This document shows, piece after piece, positions 14,766 to 23,330 of a DNA stretch of 52,601 bases. How positions within the stretch are numbered: the first letter of the stretch is position 1; each line of letters begins with the position of its first letter. The DNA comes from Afipia sp. GTDB lineage: Bacteria; Pseudomonadota; Alphaproteobacteria; Rhizobiales; Xanthobacteraceae. The notes under the pieces are model-generated. The model did not search any database. It saw nothing but the letters and a program-made list of their open reading frames with translations, and was not told the origin of the DNA. The DNA lies in the NCBI GenBank assembly GCA_017474385.1, contig JAFVHU010000137.1, positions 1 to 52,601 on the forward strand. The letters run 5' to 3'. Both the position numbers and the translations under genes were made by a program.

Positions 14766-15221
14766 CTACTTCGCCGCAGCGGCCTGAGTTGGAAGCTTGT
14801 CGAACAAACCCGAAAAAACCTGTTTTGCCTTGCCCGTTTGAGGGACTGCTTTGGCTTCCGCGAGATTGCCCGGCGTCCCTACCACGATCAGCGCGACCAT
14901 ACCCATTCCGTAGTGTGGCAGGCATTTCACACCGTACACCCCGGGCTTGTCAAAGGTGACATTGACGTCCTCGCCGAGCTTACCAGCAAACGGCGTGGAA
15001 TCGGCCGGAAACATTCCCTTGATCGTTTCGGCATTGTGACCCTTGTCAGTCGCCACGAATTTGACTGTATCCCCGGGCTCGATCTTCACCAGCGCCGGTT
15101 CGAACACCATCACTCCCTCGGTTCCTCTGTTGAGCATCTTGACCTTGATTTCGGCGGCCAGCGCTGGGCTGGTGAGACCCACAAAAACCGCGATCGTTGC
15201 CAGCGTCATTGTCTTGCGCAT
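14766..15221 (-). CDS. Pseudoazurin (type I blue copper protein)
   Basis: This periplasmic electron carrier of 151 residues typically donates electrons to copper nitrite reductase and nitrous oxide reductase. A signal peptide ends near ALAA (residue 23). The copper ligands are visible: histidine 62 in KGHNAE, cysteine 100 and histidine 103 in VKCLPHYGMGM, and methionine 108. The VTFDKPGVYGVKC strand is typical. An FNR/FixK-type box lies 78 bases before the start. No nitrite reductase gene is next to it; its likely partner in this window is NosZ. Confidence 0.92.
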   Translation of the reverse strand: MRKTMTLATIAVFVGLTSPALAAEIKVKMLNRGTEGVMVFEPALVKIEPGDTVKFVATDKGHNAETIKGMFPADSTPFAGKLGEDVNVTFDKPGVYGVKCLPHYGMGMVALIVVGTPGNLAEAKAVPQTGKAKQVFSGLFDKLPTQAAAAK

Positions 15222-15298
15222 TATCGTTCTCCATTGATCATCCGCGACCCGAGCGGACCGTTTCGGCTGTCATTTAGGATGGCTGCCACGTGATGATG

Positions 15299-15312
15299 TT
15301 GAGCCAGCGCAA
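15299..15312. promoter_or_regulatory. FNR/FixK/NNR-type box before pseudoazurin
   Basis: TTGA-GCCAGC-GCAA matches the Crp/Fnr-family site TTG(A/C)-N6-(T/G)CAA. It lies 78 bases before the pseudoazurin start, where an activator of the -41 class would sit for a 5' leader of roughly 30 bases. Nearly the same sequence is found at 25175 and 30063. Confidence 0.7.
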
Positions 15313-15570
15313 GCTCAAACTGATTGCCTGATACAGCGGCGTCTCATTCATGAGACGCCGAAGATTCTCGTTCGGGCGCCGTCCCAACCGTTGCAGATCC
15401 GGAAATTTCACAGCGTCAGCGCGCGCAAGCCGAACGACAATCCAGACCCGCCGTCTCTATCGCTGGTTTGATCCCAAAGTCCTTCGGGATTAAATCCGCC
15501 AGCGTGTAGTCGAGCGTCCCGACGAATGCTGAGAGCGTTGAGTGCACCCTTGAGCCGGCAGCGCGGCGTA
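15313..15570. other. Short non-coding stretch
   Basis: I see no gene or clear signal here apart from a short inverted repeat around GCGTCTCATTCATGAGACGC (about 15339-15358), a near-perfect hairpin that may be a terminator or a regulator site. Confidence 0.3.
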
Positions 15571-15589
15571 ATCAGGCAATTGTTCTCTG

Positions 15590-15800
15590 GAGTAAAGCAA
15601 TCAACCAAGGCGAAGTCGCGCGAACGACGTCGCCTGGCTTGTCGGGCGCTTTACCGACGCGGCCGCGGGGCGCCTTGAGAAAGCCCGCGCATGTGAGTTG
15701 GTTGGCAACCTTCATAAGGTGCGCGCGCGAGATGCCATATCCAGCAAACCGATGCACACGGCTCATCCAGAGCACCTTCAAGGATATGCTTCTTGTCGAC
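15590..15800 (-). pseudogene. Remnant of an Rrf2/NsrR-type regulator
   Basis: On the minus strand one frame reads YGISRAHLMKVANQLTCAGF, then LKAPRGRVGKAPDKPGDVVR and ATSP. This matches the recognition-helix segment of NsrR/Rrf2 proteins (AYGISENHLMKVVxxL..AG.....RGRxGG), followed by the expected ..IGDVVRATE region. The GGLRLA loop and the N-terminal wing are altered, the N-terminal 25-30 residues cannot be aligned, and the C-terminal part with the Fe-S cysteines is missing. NsrR senses nitric oxide, so a decayed copy beside a denitrification block is plausible. The limits given are approximate. Confidence 0.42.
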
Positions 15801-15970
15801 CCTGAGACGAGAGGATTCGAACTCAGCATTTCGGTCCGCGGCACCATTATGGGCATATACTGCCCGAGCCGCTACAGCCGGCAATGTCGCACGCACCAAA
15901 TTTTAATCTAGCTCGGCGTCCGTGCCATGCTCGCCATTTAACAACCTACGCAGATGAAAGCCCGCGAGCG

Positions 15971-16690
15971 TCATCCTTCTAGGTATACTCGCATTAGATC
16001 GGTCTTGTATCGCAACTCAGCTGCCGACCCGTGAAGTACGACGCGACCGCGCTGCAATACGTAAGCCCGGTCAGAGATATTCAATCCGAGCGCAGAATTT
16101 TGCTCAGCAATAAGTACAGTTACGCCGGATTCCCGCGTTAGCTGAACCAAACGTTCTGCGATCTCGTCGACGATGCGTGGCGCTAGGCCAAGCGATGGTT
16201 CATCCAGAACAAGCAGGCGCGGCGAACTCATCAACGCGCGCCCGATCGCCAGCATCTGCTGTTCGCCGCCGCTCAGGGTTCCGGCGACTTGATTAAATCG
16301 GTCACCAAGTCGCGGAAACATCGCGACCACGTCATCAATAGCAGACTGCAAAGACGAGCCGCGCAGCTCTGGCTTAGCAAAAGCACCGAGTTCGATGTTC
16401 TCGCGAACGGTCATTTCGGAGAATATGCCGCGCCCCTCAATTACCAACGCGAGACCACGCCGAACCCGCTCTGCGGCGTCCAGCCGGGAGACATTTTTCC
16501 CGGCAAAACTGATTTCGCCCCTCGCCTGCTGAACAAGTCCGGTGATGGCATTGACCGCACTGGACTTACCGGCCCCGTTTGCGCCAATTAGAACAACGAT
16601 CTCACCCGCATCGACGTGAAGGTCGAGATGATCCACTGCGACGATTGCCCCGTAGCGGACCTGAAGTCCCTGCACGTCAAGCATGGACAT
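15971..16690 (-). CDS. livF: Branched-chain-type ABC transporter ATP-binding protein (LivF)
   Basis: An ATPase of 239 residues with Walker A GANGAGKSS, signature LSGGEQQM, Walker B LLVLDEPSLGL and the switch histidine region replaced by the LivF-typical VLIAEQN. It powers import together with the LivM-LivG fusion encoded upstream, overlapping its gene by 14 bases. The whole cluster livK-livH-livMG-livF runs on the minus strand as one operon. Beside a CoA ligase and hydratases, the substrate is more likely a carboxylic acid than a branched-chain amino acid. Confidence 0.9.
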   Translation of the reverse strand: MSMLDVQGLQVRYGAIVAVDHLDLHVDAGEIVVLIGANGAGKSSAVNAITGLVQQARGEISFAGKNVSRLDAAERVRRGLALVIEGRGIFSEMTVRENIELGAFAKPELRGSSLQSAIDDVVAMFPRLGDRFNQVAGTLSGGEQQMLAIGRALMSSPRLLVLDEPSLGLAPRIVDEIAERLVQLTRESGVTVLIAEQNSALGLNISDRAYVLQRGRVVLHGSAAELRYKTDLMRVYLEG

Positions 16691-18395
16691 CGCTCCTTTC
16701 GCCGAGGTAAGCGCGCCGGACCTGGGGATCAGCGATCACCGTCTCCGGCGTTCCATCGACAATCGGGATGCCACTGTTTAGCACCAAAATGCTGTCGGAG
16801 AGCGGAATGACCAAGCTCATAATATGATCGACCAAAACGATGGCGCAGCCTCTCTGCTTTTGCTCTCGCAGCAACGCGGCCAATTGTTCGATCTCCGCGG
16901 ACGATAGCCCTGCACCGGGTTCATCCAGCAGCAGAAGCCGAGGGTTGGCCGCCAGCGCTATACCGATTTCGATCAGCCTGCGTTCATACTGGTTTGTCTC
17001 TCCCGGGAGGGCGTTGGCCACACGCACAAGATTGAGCTGACGCAAGATTTCGCTCGCTTCAATCTCACTGTGACTGCCGAGCACCGAAGCACCTATCACC
17101 ATGTTTTCATAAACTGTCAGCGTCGGGATCAGGCGGGCGTGCTGGAACGTGCGGCTCAGTCCGCGGCGAGCACGATGATAGGCCGGCACGTCCTCAACAG
17201 AATGTCCGCCGAGTTTGATCGCGCCGCTGTCTGCGGCGATCGCACCCGAGATCAGCGCGAGTGCGGTGGATTTCCCTGCCCCATTGGGTCCAATGATTGA
17301 CTTGATCTCTCCCGCGCGGACGTCAAAGCTTAGCCCCTTGACCGCCTGCACACCACCAAAGGTCTTTTCAACATTCTTGACGGCGAGAACCCGCTCCTCA
17401 CCAGAAAAAAGTTGCGGCGCGGCAGGCACGCCCTCAATTGGAGAGAAGAACGAACGTCTGCGAACGAACCCGGCAAGGCCGCTGGGCGCAAACAGCATAA
17501 TGATGGCAAGGATAGATCCGAAGATCACCGGCTGCCAGGTTGCAGCTTCGCGCAATAACTCCGGCATCCAGCCCAACAGAACGACGCCGAGAATGCCGCC
17601 CCATACGCGACCCATTCCGCCCACAACAAGCATAATGACCAGTGTCAAAGAATAGTTGAGACCGAACGTATCGGGCGCAACGAACTGCACATTATGAACA
17701 TAGAGGCTTCCGCTCAGCGCTGCGATCGTCGCGCTTGCGACGAACACCATAACCTTGAGCGAGGTCACGTTGATGCCGCGTGCCGAAGCCGCTGTCTCGT
17801 CCGCGTGGATCGCTCGCAGCTTTAACCCCAGGCGGGAATTGGCCAGATTCCACACAAGCAAAAGAACCACAGCAACAACGCCAAGCACCAGATAATAATA
17901 CACCAAGGGATCGCGCAGGATGTAACCGCCGATCTTGAGCCTCGGAATAGAGATGATACCGGAGGAACCGCCACTCCACTGCGATGTGACGCGGATTGCC
18001 GCGTCGAACATCACCGGGAAACCGAGCGTGGCCATCGCCAGATAGTAACCGCGCAGGCGAAGCGTAGGCACTGCGACGACAGCAGCAAGCAACGCTGCGG
18101 CAAGCATGCCGACGGGCATCGCGGCCCAACCGGAAAAACCCGCTTTTGTGGTCAGAAGGCCGGAGGCGTAGGCGCCAATCGCGACAAAGATGCCATGACC
18201 TAGCGAAAGCTGCCCCGCATAGCCAAGCAGAAGATCAAGCCCGACAACGACAAGGATGTTGAGAAGCAGAAACGTCCATACTCCGAGGACATAAGAATCC
18301 TGCGAAACGAGTGGGACAATAGCGAATGAAGCAAGGATGCCTAGCATGGGCCCCTGCTTCATCCACGCGTTTATCGGAGAAGGCTGCGCGATCAT
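16677..18395 (-). CDS. livM: LivM-LivG fusion: ABC permease plus ATP-binding domain
   Basis: This 572-residue fusion has residues 1-310 as the LivM permease with 8-10 membrane helices (LGYAGQLSLGHGIFVAIGAY is the family hallmark). Residues ~330-572 are LivG with Walker A GPNGAGKST and Walker B LLLLDEPGAGLS. The usual LivG signature LS(Y/F)GxQR is replaced by PGETNQYERR, which is unusual and could weaken ATP hydrolysis or reflect a subfamily. The start overlaps the livH stop (ATGA). Such fusions occur in alphaproteobacterial carboxylate and aromatic transporters. Confidence 0.88.
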   Translation of the reverse strand: MIAQPSPINAWMKQGPMLGILASFAIVPLVSQDSYVLGVWTFLLLNILVVVGLDLLLGYAGQLSLGHGIFVAIGAYASGLLTTKAGFSGWAAMPVGMLAAALLAAVVAVPTLRLRGYYLAMATLGFPVMFDAAIRVTSQWSGGSSGIISIPRLKIGGYILRDPLVYYYLVLGVVAVVLLLVWNLANSRLGLKLRAIHADETAASARGINVTSLKVMVFVASATIAALSGSLYVHNVQFVAPDTFGLNYSLTLVIMLVVGGMGRVWGGILGVVLLGWMPELLREAATWQPVIFGSILAIIMLFAPSGLAGFVRRRSFFSPIEGVPAAPQLFSGEERVLAVKNVEKTFGGVQAVKGLSFDVRAGEIKSIIGPNGAGKSTALALISGAIAADSGAIKLGGHSVEDVPAYHRARRGLSRTFQHARLIPTLTVYENMVIGASVLGSHSEIEASEILRQLNLVRVANALPGETNQYERRLIEIGIALAANPRLLLLDEPGAGLSSAEIEQLAALLREQKQRGCAIVLVDHIMSLVIPLSDSILVLNSGIPIVDGTPETVIADPQVRRAYLGERSDVHA

Positions 18396-19270
18396 CGGGC
18401 AGATCCCGGCTCAGCGCGACCGAACAGACCTTGAGGCCGGATCAGAAGGATCAACAAGAGCGTGAAGAACGCGTACGCATTCTGCAGATCCGAGGAGATC
18501 AGCCCGACGCCAAGTCCTTCCAGCAAGCCCAGTACAAGCCCGCCAATCACGGCGCCGAACGGATTGGCCAGTCCGCCGACGATTGCCGCCGTAAAGCCCT
18601 TGATCGCGAGAATGACACCGTTATCATACGACATCATCTGCGAGGGTGTGATCAGCATTCCGGCGAGGCCACCAATAGCCGCGCTTGCCACATACGCAAA
18701 CAGAACCATCCGTCGCGGACGGATGCCGACAGTCCGAGCTGCGCGGCTGTCATTGGCGCAGGCGCGCATCGCCTTGCCAATCATGGTGCGAAACAGGAAG
18801 ACCCACAACGACAGGCACACCACGGCGGTCATCACCAGGATGGTTATCGTGGCATAGTTGACGCTGGCGCCAAGCACCTTGATCGCACCCTGCGGATACA
18901 ACGCGTATGTCTTGTAATCCGTACCCCATATCTGATGGGCAAGACCCTGCAGAGCGATAGCAACACCGATCGTGGTCATGATGTAGGTCAGTTCGTTGCT
19001 GCCTTTTCGTGCGGTCGAAAGCAGCCCCTGTAAGGCTCCTCCCATGACTATGCTGGCGGCAAGCGACAGCGGCAGGGCAATGGACGCAGGAATATCAAAC
19101 AAGGTCAGCGACACAGTCGCGAGTCCGCCGTAAACGACGAACTCGCCCTGCGCAAAATTGATGACCTTGCTCGTGCTGTAGATCAGGCTGAATCCGACGC
19201 CAATCAGTCCATAAACCGCACCAATGGCAAGCCCCCCGGCGAGGAACTGCGGAATCGCGCCCCAATCCAT
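18392..19270 (-). CDS. livH: Branched-chain-type ABC transporter permease (LivH)
   Basis: This membrane permease of 292 residues has about eight hydrophobic segments. Family marks are GAVYGLIGVGFSLIYSTSKVI near the N-terminus, INFAQGEFVVYGG, and the cytoplasmic coupling motif near MRACANDSRAARTVGI. It forms the pore with LivM. It is followed without a gap by the livMG gene and preceded by the binding-protein gene with six bases between them. Confidence 0.9.
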   Translation of the reverse strand: MDWGAIPQFLAGGLAIGAVYGLIGVGFSLIYSTSKVINFAQGEFVVYGGLATVSLTLFDIPASIALPLSLAASIVMGGALQGLLSTARKGSNELTYIMTTIGVAIALQGLAHQIWGTDYKTYALYPQGAIKVLGASVNYATITILVMTAVVCLSLWVFLFRTMIGKAMRACANDSRAARTVGIRPRRMVLFAYVASAAIGGLAGMLITPSQMMSYDNGVILAIKGFTAAIVGGLANPFGAVIGGLVLGLLEGLGVGLISSDLQNAYAFFTLLLILLIRPQGLFGRAEPGSAR

Positions 19271-19276
19271 GATAAC

Positions 19277-20449
19277 TTACTTCTCGTAATCGGCGAGACG
19301 CCAGCCGTCCTTGTCAGCGATCATCATCACGAGAGCATCGCTCTTTAACCCCGCGTGATCCTGGGCGCTGAAGTTAAAGACGCCGGTCACGCCGACATAG
19401 TTCTTGATCTTGTTTTCAAGCCAATCTCGAATCTGAGCACGCTCGCCATTGGTCTCTCGGATCGCCTGCAGAACCATGTTGGCTGAGTCATAGGCGACGC
19501 CCGCGAACATATCCGGGGCAATTCCGAACTTTGCCTGGTACTTGGTGACGAACGATTCCGAAACCTTCTTCTGGGGATGAGAATTCGGCAACTCACCCCA
19601 CACAAGAACGGGCGCTCCCACGATCGGCTGCCCGATCACAGCGTCGCCCACCGCATTCCGGAATGCGCTATTTGCCTGACCATGCCCGGAGATGATTGGC
19701 GTCGCCAGTTCAAGCTCACGAGCATTCTTGTACACGATGGCTGACGGCGCACCGAGGCCGTGCATGAAAATGGCATCGACACCGGCCGATTTCAACTTGG
19801 CGAGTTGCGGCTTCAAGTCCGTTGAGTTGGCCGGGAACGATTCCTCTCGATCGAGGGACACGCCAGCGCCTGCCGCAAGCTTGCGCATATTGTTACGTCC
19901 GTCCTCACCATAAGCGTCGGCGGAATAGAGAATGCCCAGCTTCTTCAATCCCGCTCGGCGAGCGTAGTCCAGCACCTTGGCCATAGACAGATCGCCGCCC
20001 TGTCCGGGGCGGAATACCCATTTGCGCTCGGCGACCGGCTCAACCACACTCACGCCGGACACCGGGCACAGCAGCGCAACTTCGGCCTCGGTCACAATCG
20101 GAATGGCAGCCATTGCGCCGCCCGTCCGGCTTGGCCCGACGATCGCCAGGACTTTGGCCTGATTGATCAGCTTGCGCGCGGCAAGCACCGTATCGGTTTC
20201 GGTGCTCTTGGTGTCTTCAAAGACCAGCTCGATCTTGTTGCCGCGAATCCCGCCAGCCTGATTGGCCTCTTCAACTGCAAGGATAACGGCATTGTGCTCG
20301 GGCTTGCCCAGGAAGGATGCGCCGCCGGTTACATCGAGCATTGCGCCAATCTTGTAAGGCTGCTGCGCGGCGGCAGGTTGGGCGATGGCCGCGATTGCGG
20401 CCGCAGCAAGCACAAATAAGGGGGTTCGAAGATAGTGAGCGGGCCTCAT
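19277..20449 (-). CDS. livK: Periplasmic substrate-binding protein (LivK family)
   Basis: This 390-residue binding protein has a signal peptide (LRTPLFVLAAAAIAAIAQPAAAQQ) and then the type I periplasmic-binding fold: YKIGAMLDVTGGASFLGKP, KIELVFEDTKS, GPSRTGGAMAAIPIVTEAEV, LGILYSADAYGEDG. Members of this subgroup import aromatic or other carboxylic acids as often as amino acids. It is the first gene of the transporter operon. About 100 bases separate it from the ligase gene upstream. Confidence 0.9.
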   Translation of the reverse strand: MRPAHYLRTPLFVLAAAAIAAIAQPAAAQQPYKIGAMLDVTGGASFLGKPEHNAVILAVEEANQAGGIRGNKIELVFEDTKSTETDTVLAARKLINQAKVLAIVGPSRTGGAMAAIPIVTEAEVALLCPVSGVSVVEPVAERKWVFRPGQGGDLSMAKVLDYARRAGLKKLGILYSADAYGEDGRNNMRKLAAGAGVSLDREESFPANSTDLKPQLAKLKSAGVDAIFMHGLGAPSAIVYKNARELELATPIISGHGQANSAFRNAVGDAVIGQPIVGAPVLVWGELPNSHPQKKVSESFVTKYQAKFGIAPDMFAGVAYDSANMVLQAIRETNGERAQIRDWLENKIKNYVGVTGVFNFSAQDHAGLKSDALVMMIADKDGWRLADYEK

Positions 20450-20548
20450 ATGACTTTTCCTCTCTCGTATTTCTATTTTTCAGTTTTCTCGTTGTTTCCT
20501 GCACGACCCCGGCTTTTAGCCAGCAATCGTTTCGGTCCGACCTTGACG

Positions 20549-22090
20549 TCAGACCTGGACTTCCTGCTTCTCCCAGTAAGGCTGGCGCACATCGCGCCTC
20601 AGTATCTTTCCAAAGGAAGACATCGGGAGCTGATCTCGGAAGTCGATCTTCTTGGGCACCTTGAAGTTCGACAGAGCCATCTTGCAGTGCGCGATGAGTT
20701 CCGCCTCCGTCGCAGAGTGTCCCTGCTTCAGCACAACGGCTGCGACGACGATCTCTCCCCATTTGGGGTCCGGCGCGCCGACAACAGCGACCATGTTCAC
20801 CGCACGATGCGTGTGCAGGACATCTTCAATGTCATTCGGAAAGATGTTTTCGCCGCCGCTGATGATCATGTCCTTCTTGCGGTCGACGATGTAGAGGTAC
20901 CCCTCCTCGTCGAACCGCCCCATGTCACCCAGTGTGAAGAAGCTGCCGTTGCGGGCGCTCGCGGTCGCCTCTGGATTGTTGAAGTATTCCCGGATCAGCG
21001 TGGCGCCGCCGATATGAATCTCGCCGACTTCGCCCTGCGGAACGTTCTTCCCGTTCTCGTCTCGCAGTTCGACAAACATGCCGATGACAGGACGCCCGAC
21101 GGATCTCACCTTGCGGCTCTGGTCTTGCGGGCCAAGATTTGTGACCAGGCCGACTTCCGTACCGCCATAAAACTCGTTGAGACCTGCGCGAGGGAATCGC
21201 TTGAGAAGAGCCTCCTTGACATGCGTCAATAGCGGCGATCCGCCGCTGATCACGATACGCAGCGACCCGAGATCGAAAGCATTGAGCTCCTCGCTCGTCA
21301 TCATCGCGGCCCACATGGTCGGAACCATGAATGTCCACGTTGCCTTGTGGCGATCGATCATCCCGAACACATTCGCCGGCGTTGTGTCGCTGGTGACGAT
21401 GACCGTCCCGCCGCAAAACAGTTGAAGCAGGGAAAACAGCGCCGGCGCCTCGTGGAAAAGAGGCGCAGCAATAAACTCGCGGTCATTTGCAGTGATGCCG
21501 TAAATCGTCGCCATGCGCCGCAAACAATCGGCAAATGCCCGATGCGGGTTCACACATCCCTTGGGAAACCCGGTCGTCCCGGACGTGTAGCCCTGGAAGT
21601 AGCAGGCTTCGAGGTCTGCCGGAACTTCAGGCACAACCTCAGCACCCGCTTCTACCAGCGCTTCATATGAATACGTCCCGTCGCCGCCTGGACCGTCAGA
21701 GACGATATAACGCTCACCGATCGACAGTAGTCTGTCCCGCAGCGAATCGACCGTTTCAGCAAAAGGCGCATCGTATACCAGCGCGCTCGCGCCGGAGTGG
21801 TTGACGACATATTCAATCTCGCTCGCAACGAAGCGAAAGTTGAGCGGCACAACAGCAACGCCCATCAAAGCCGCCGCCTGATAAAGCTCAAGATAGCGAC
21901 TGCTGTTTTGCATCAACAACGCAACGCGATCGCCCGGCTTGATTCCGGTCTTTGCAAGAGAGTTCGCCAGGCGGCGCACACGCGACCACAACTGTTCGTA
22001 TGTTTGCGATCCCAAATTAGATATGATGGCGATCTTCTCTGGCGTATACGTCGCAAACCAATGCAACGCATCTCCAATACGGCTCGGCAT
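20549..22090 (-). CDS. Acyl-CoA synthetase (AMP-forming ligase)
   Basis: This enzyme of 513 residues activates a carboxylic acid to its CoA thioester by way of an acyl-AMP. Motifs in order: the phosphate loop YTSGTTGFPKG, NEFYGGTEVGLV (A5), the TLGDMGRFDEEGYLYIVDRKKD hinge region (A7/A8), and the catalytic lysine in SSFGKILRR near the C-terminus. The ATG at 22090 (MPSRIGDALHWF) follows GGGAG; upstream residues in the open frame are basic and not family-like. A palindromic operator candidate lies 30 bases upstream. The acid used is unknown, but it is presumably imported by the adjacent Liv system. Confidence 0.88.
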   Translation of the reverse strand: MPSRIGDALHWFATYTPEKIAIISNLGSQTYEQLWSRVRRLANSLAKTGIKPGDRVALLMQNSSRYLELYQAAALMGVAVVPLNFRFVASEIEYVVNHSGASALVYDAPFAETVDSLRDRLLSIGERYIVSDGPGGDGTYSYEALVEAGAEVVPEVPADLEACYFQGYTSGTTGFPKGCVNPHRAFADCLRRMATIYGITANDREFIAAPLFHEAPALFSLLQLFCGGTVIVTSDTTPANVFGMIDRHKATWTFMVPTMWAAMMTSEELNAFDLGSLRIVISGGSPLLTHVKEALLKRFPRAGLNEFYGGTEVGLVTNLGPQDQSRKVRSVGRPVIGMFVELRDENGKNVPQGEVGEIHIGGATLIREYFNNPEATASARNGSFFTLGDMGRFDEEGYLYIVDRKKDMIISGGENIFPNDIEDVLHTHRAVNMVAVVGAPDPKWGEIVVAAVVLKQGHSATEAELIAHCKMALSNFKVPKKIDFRDQLPMSSFGKILRRDVRQPYWEKQEVQV

Positions 22091-22119
22091 GGCGCTCTCC
22101 CTTGGCGCTCGTTTATTTT

Positions 22120-22140
22120 TCAAACGAATCGTACGTTTGA
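22120..22140. promoter_or_regulatory. Palindromic operator candidate before the CoA ligase
   Basis: TCAAACG-AATCGTA-CGTTTGA is a 21-base inverted repeat with perfect seven-base arms, 30 bases before the ligase start. It resembles sites of TetR-type acyl-CoA-responsive regulators. The TetR gene at 23331 is the natural candidate. The sites near that gene have a different core (CGAACGATCGTTAG), so shared control is uncertain. Confidence 0.5.
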
Positions 22141-22174
22141 TTATTCGAGTCAATGAAACAGCACGTCGCAGGTC

Positions 22175-22196
22175 GGGGCCGGAAGTTTCCGGCCCC
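22175..22196. terminator. Strong hairpin between the MaoC gene and the CoA ligase gene
   Basis: GGGGCCGGAA-GT-TTCCGGCCCC forms ten consecutive base pairs. It begins nine bases after the stop of the minus-strand MaoC gene. The T-rich side (TCTTCTTGT) is on the plus strand, so a rho-independent terminator in the minus direction is not classical. It probably separates the MaoC unit from the ligase unit. Confidence 0.5.
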
Positions 22197-22204
22197 TCTT
22201 CTTG

Positions 22205-22651
22205 TCAGTCAGGAAGGTTGTAACCGACCTCGGCAAAGCCAATCAGATCACCGGTGGAATCCTTGCCTTCAACCACGACTTGCACCCAGTTCTTGCCGGG
22301 TCCGTGAAAATGCTTCTGCTTCACTTTCGCGGTCGCAGTGATGGTCTCACCGACCTTCACCGGCTTGGTGAACTTGGAGTCGACATAGCGAATAGAGCCA
22401 CCACTCTTTCCGATGACACCCCAGGCCCTCGTCACCACCGAAGCCAGGGTGGACATAGTCATCATGCCGTGCCCCACGGTGACCGGCATCCCGAATACCT
22501 GGGCACGCGCCGCCCATTCCTCGTTGGTATGGACCGGATTCATATCCAGCGACGCAAGCGCATAGTGATCGATCGCGGATTGAACGTAAGACTGAGCGAC
22601 ACTCGGGAAAGCGTAACCGGTCTCAATCTTGCTGAAAGTCGGAACAGACAT
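22205..22651 (-). CDS. MaoC-like (R)-hydratase subunit, catalytic half
   Basis: This 148-residue hot-dog-fold protein has the hydratase-2 motif in SLDMNPVHTNEEWA (aspartate and histidine of the active site) and GHGMMTMSTLASVVTR. Such subunits hydrate trans-2-enoyl-CoA or dehydrate the hydroxyacyl-CoA. The start at 22651 (MSVPTFSKIETGYAF) lies 16 bases after the stop of the second hydratase-like gene upstream. The pair forms the two halves of a heteromeric hydratase. Confidence 0.85.
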   Translation of the reverse strand: MSVPTFSKIETGYAFPSVAQSYVQSAIDHYALASLDMNPVHTNEEWAARAQVFGMPVTVGHGMMTMSTLASVVTRAWGVIGKSGGSIRYVDSKFTKPVKVGETITATAKVKQKHFHGPGKNWVQVVVEGKDSTGDLIGFAEVGYNLPD

Positions 22652-22667
22652 TTGATGGACTCCTCGA

Positions 22668-23228
22668 TCAGGCGTTTGCGAAGCGGGCGACATCCGCCTG
22701 CGTTTCAGGAAGGATCAGCGAGCACCACCAGCGCGCCTTCAGGACCCCCTTCTCGTTATGGAAGTCGAGAAGCATCTGCAGATAGGGCTTGCCCCGCTGA
22801 ACGAATTTCTCGGAGGTGGTGACCGTCGTCGTGACGACTTCGCCGTACTTGAACGGCTCGACAATTTCGATGCGCTGCTGAGGATTGCGCGCGCCCGGCG
22901 TGCGGATCCATGTGCCGATGCCCTTCTCGCCGAGGCTGTAAAAGGCAATCGTGGTGACGAAGATCGGATGCTGCAACAGTTCGCCGGTCGGCGAGTTCTT
23001 GCGTGCATAATCTGGATCGACCATCAGCGGATCGATTTCGCCGCACGCCTTGTTGTAGTCGAGGATATCTTCTTCGGTGATGACGAAGGTGCGCTGGGCG
23101 GGACCGGATTGACCAACCGTGGCTTCCGCCCAGGTCTCGTAGTCTTCCCACCCCGTCATGAAATCTTTTGGAAAGTGCCGCTGCTTTTCGGTTTTGACGA
23201 ATTTATCTAGACGTGCGGGGACGGCCAT
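22668..23228 (-). CDS. MaoC / FAS1-like dehydratase-domain protein, partner half
   Basis: A 186-residue protein that matches the N-terminal hot-dog dehydratase-like domain: FVITEEDILDYNKACGEIDP, LMVDPDYARK, EIVEPFKYGEVVTTTVTTSE, FHNEKGVLKARWWCSLILP. The canonical D-x-N-P-x-H is replaced by EIDPLMVD, as is usual for the non-catalytic half. With the neighbouring MaoC subunit it probably makes one (R)-enoyl-CoA hydratase that works on the CoA thioester produced by the nearby ligase. Divergent from the tetR gene, with two operator candidates between them. Confidence 0.83.
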   Translation of the reverse strand: MAVPARLDKFVKTEKQRHFPKDFMTGWEDYETWAEATVGQSGPAQRTFVITEEDILDYNKACGEIDPLMVDPDYARKNSPTGELLQHPIFVTTIAFYSLGEKGIGTWIRTPGARNPQQRIEIVEPFKYGEVVTTTVTTSEKFVQRGKPYLQMLLDFHNEKGVLKARWWCSLILPETQADVARFANA

Positions 23229-23256
23229 GGCTTCCTCATCTGGAGTTAAGTGTTAT

Positions 23257-23301
23257 TATCGAACAGTCGTTAGAATTATTATTATCGAACGATCGTTAGA
23301 A
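23257..23301. promoter_or_regulatory. Tandem TetR-type operators in the maoC-tetR divergent region
   Basis: Two 19-base copies, TATCGAACAGTCGTTAGAA (23257-23275) and TATCGAACGATCGTTAGAA (23283-23301), differ by two bases and are spaced 26 bases start to start. The second is centred on the palindrome AACGATCGTT. They lie 28-56 bases before maoC and 30-74 before tetR, so one repressor could control both directions. Confidence 0.65.
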
Positions 23302-23330
23302 AATCAAGCGCGACGGAAAGAAAGCCATCA

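Noticed and set aside
14535-15293. 252-residue plus-strand frame across pseudoazurin
   Set aside because: It is antisense to pseudoazurin over most of its length and Arg/His-rich elsewhere.
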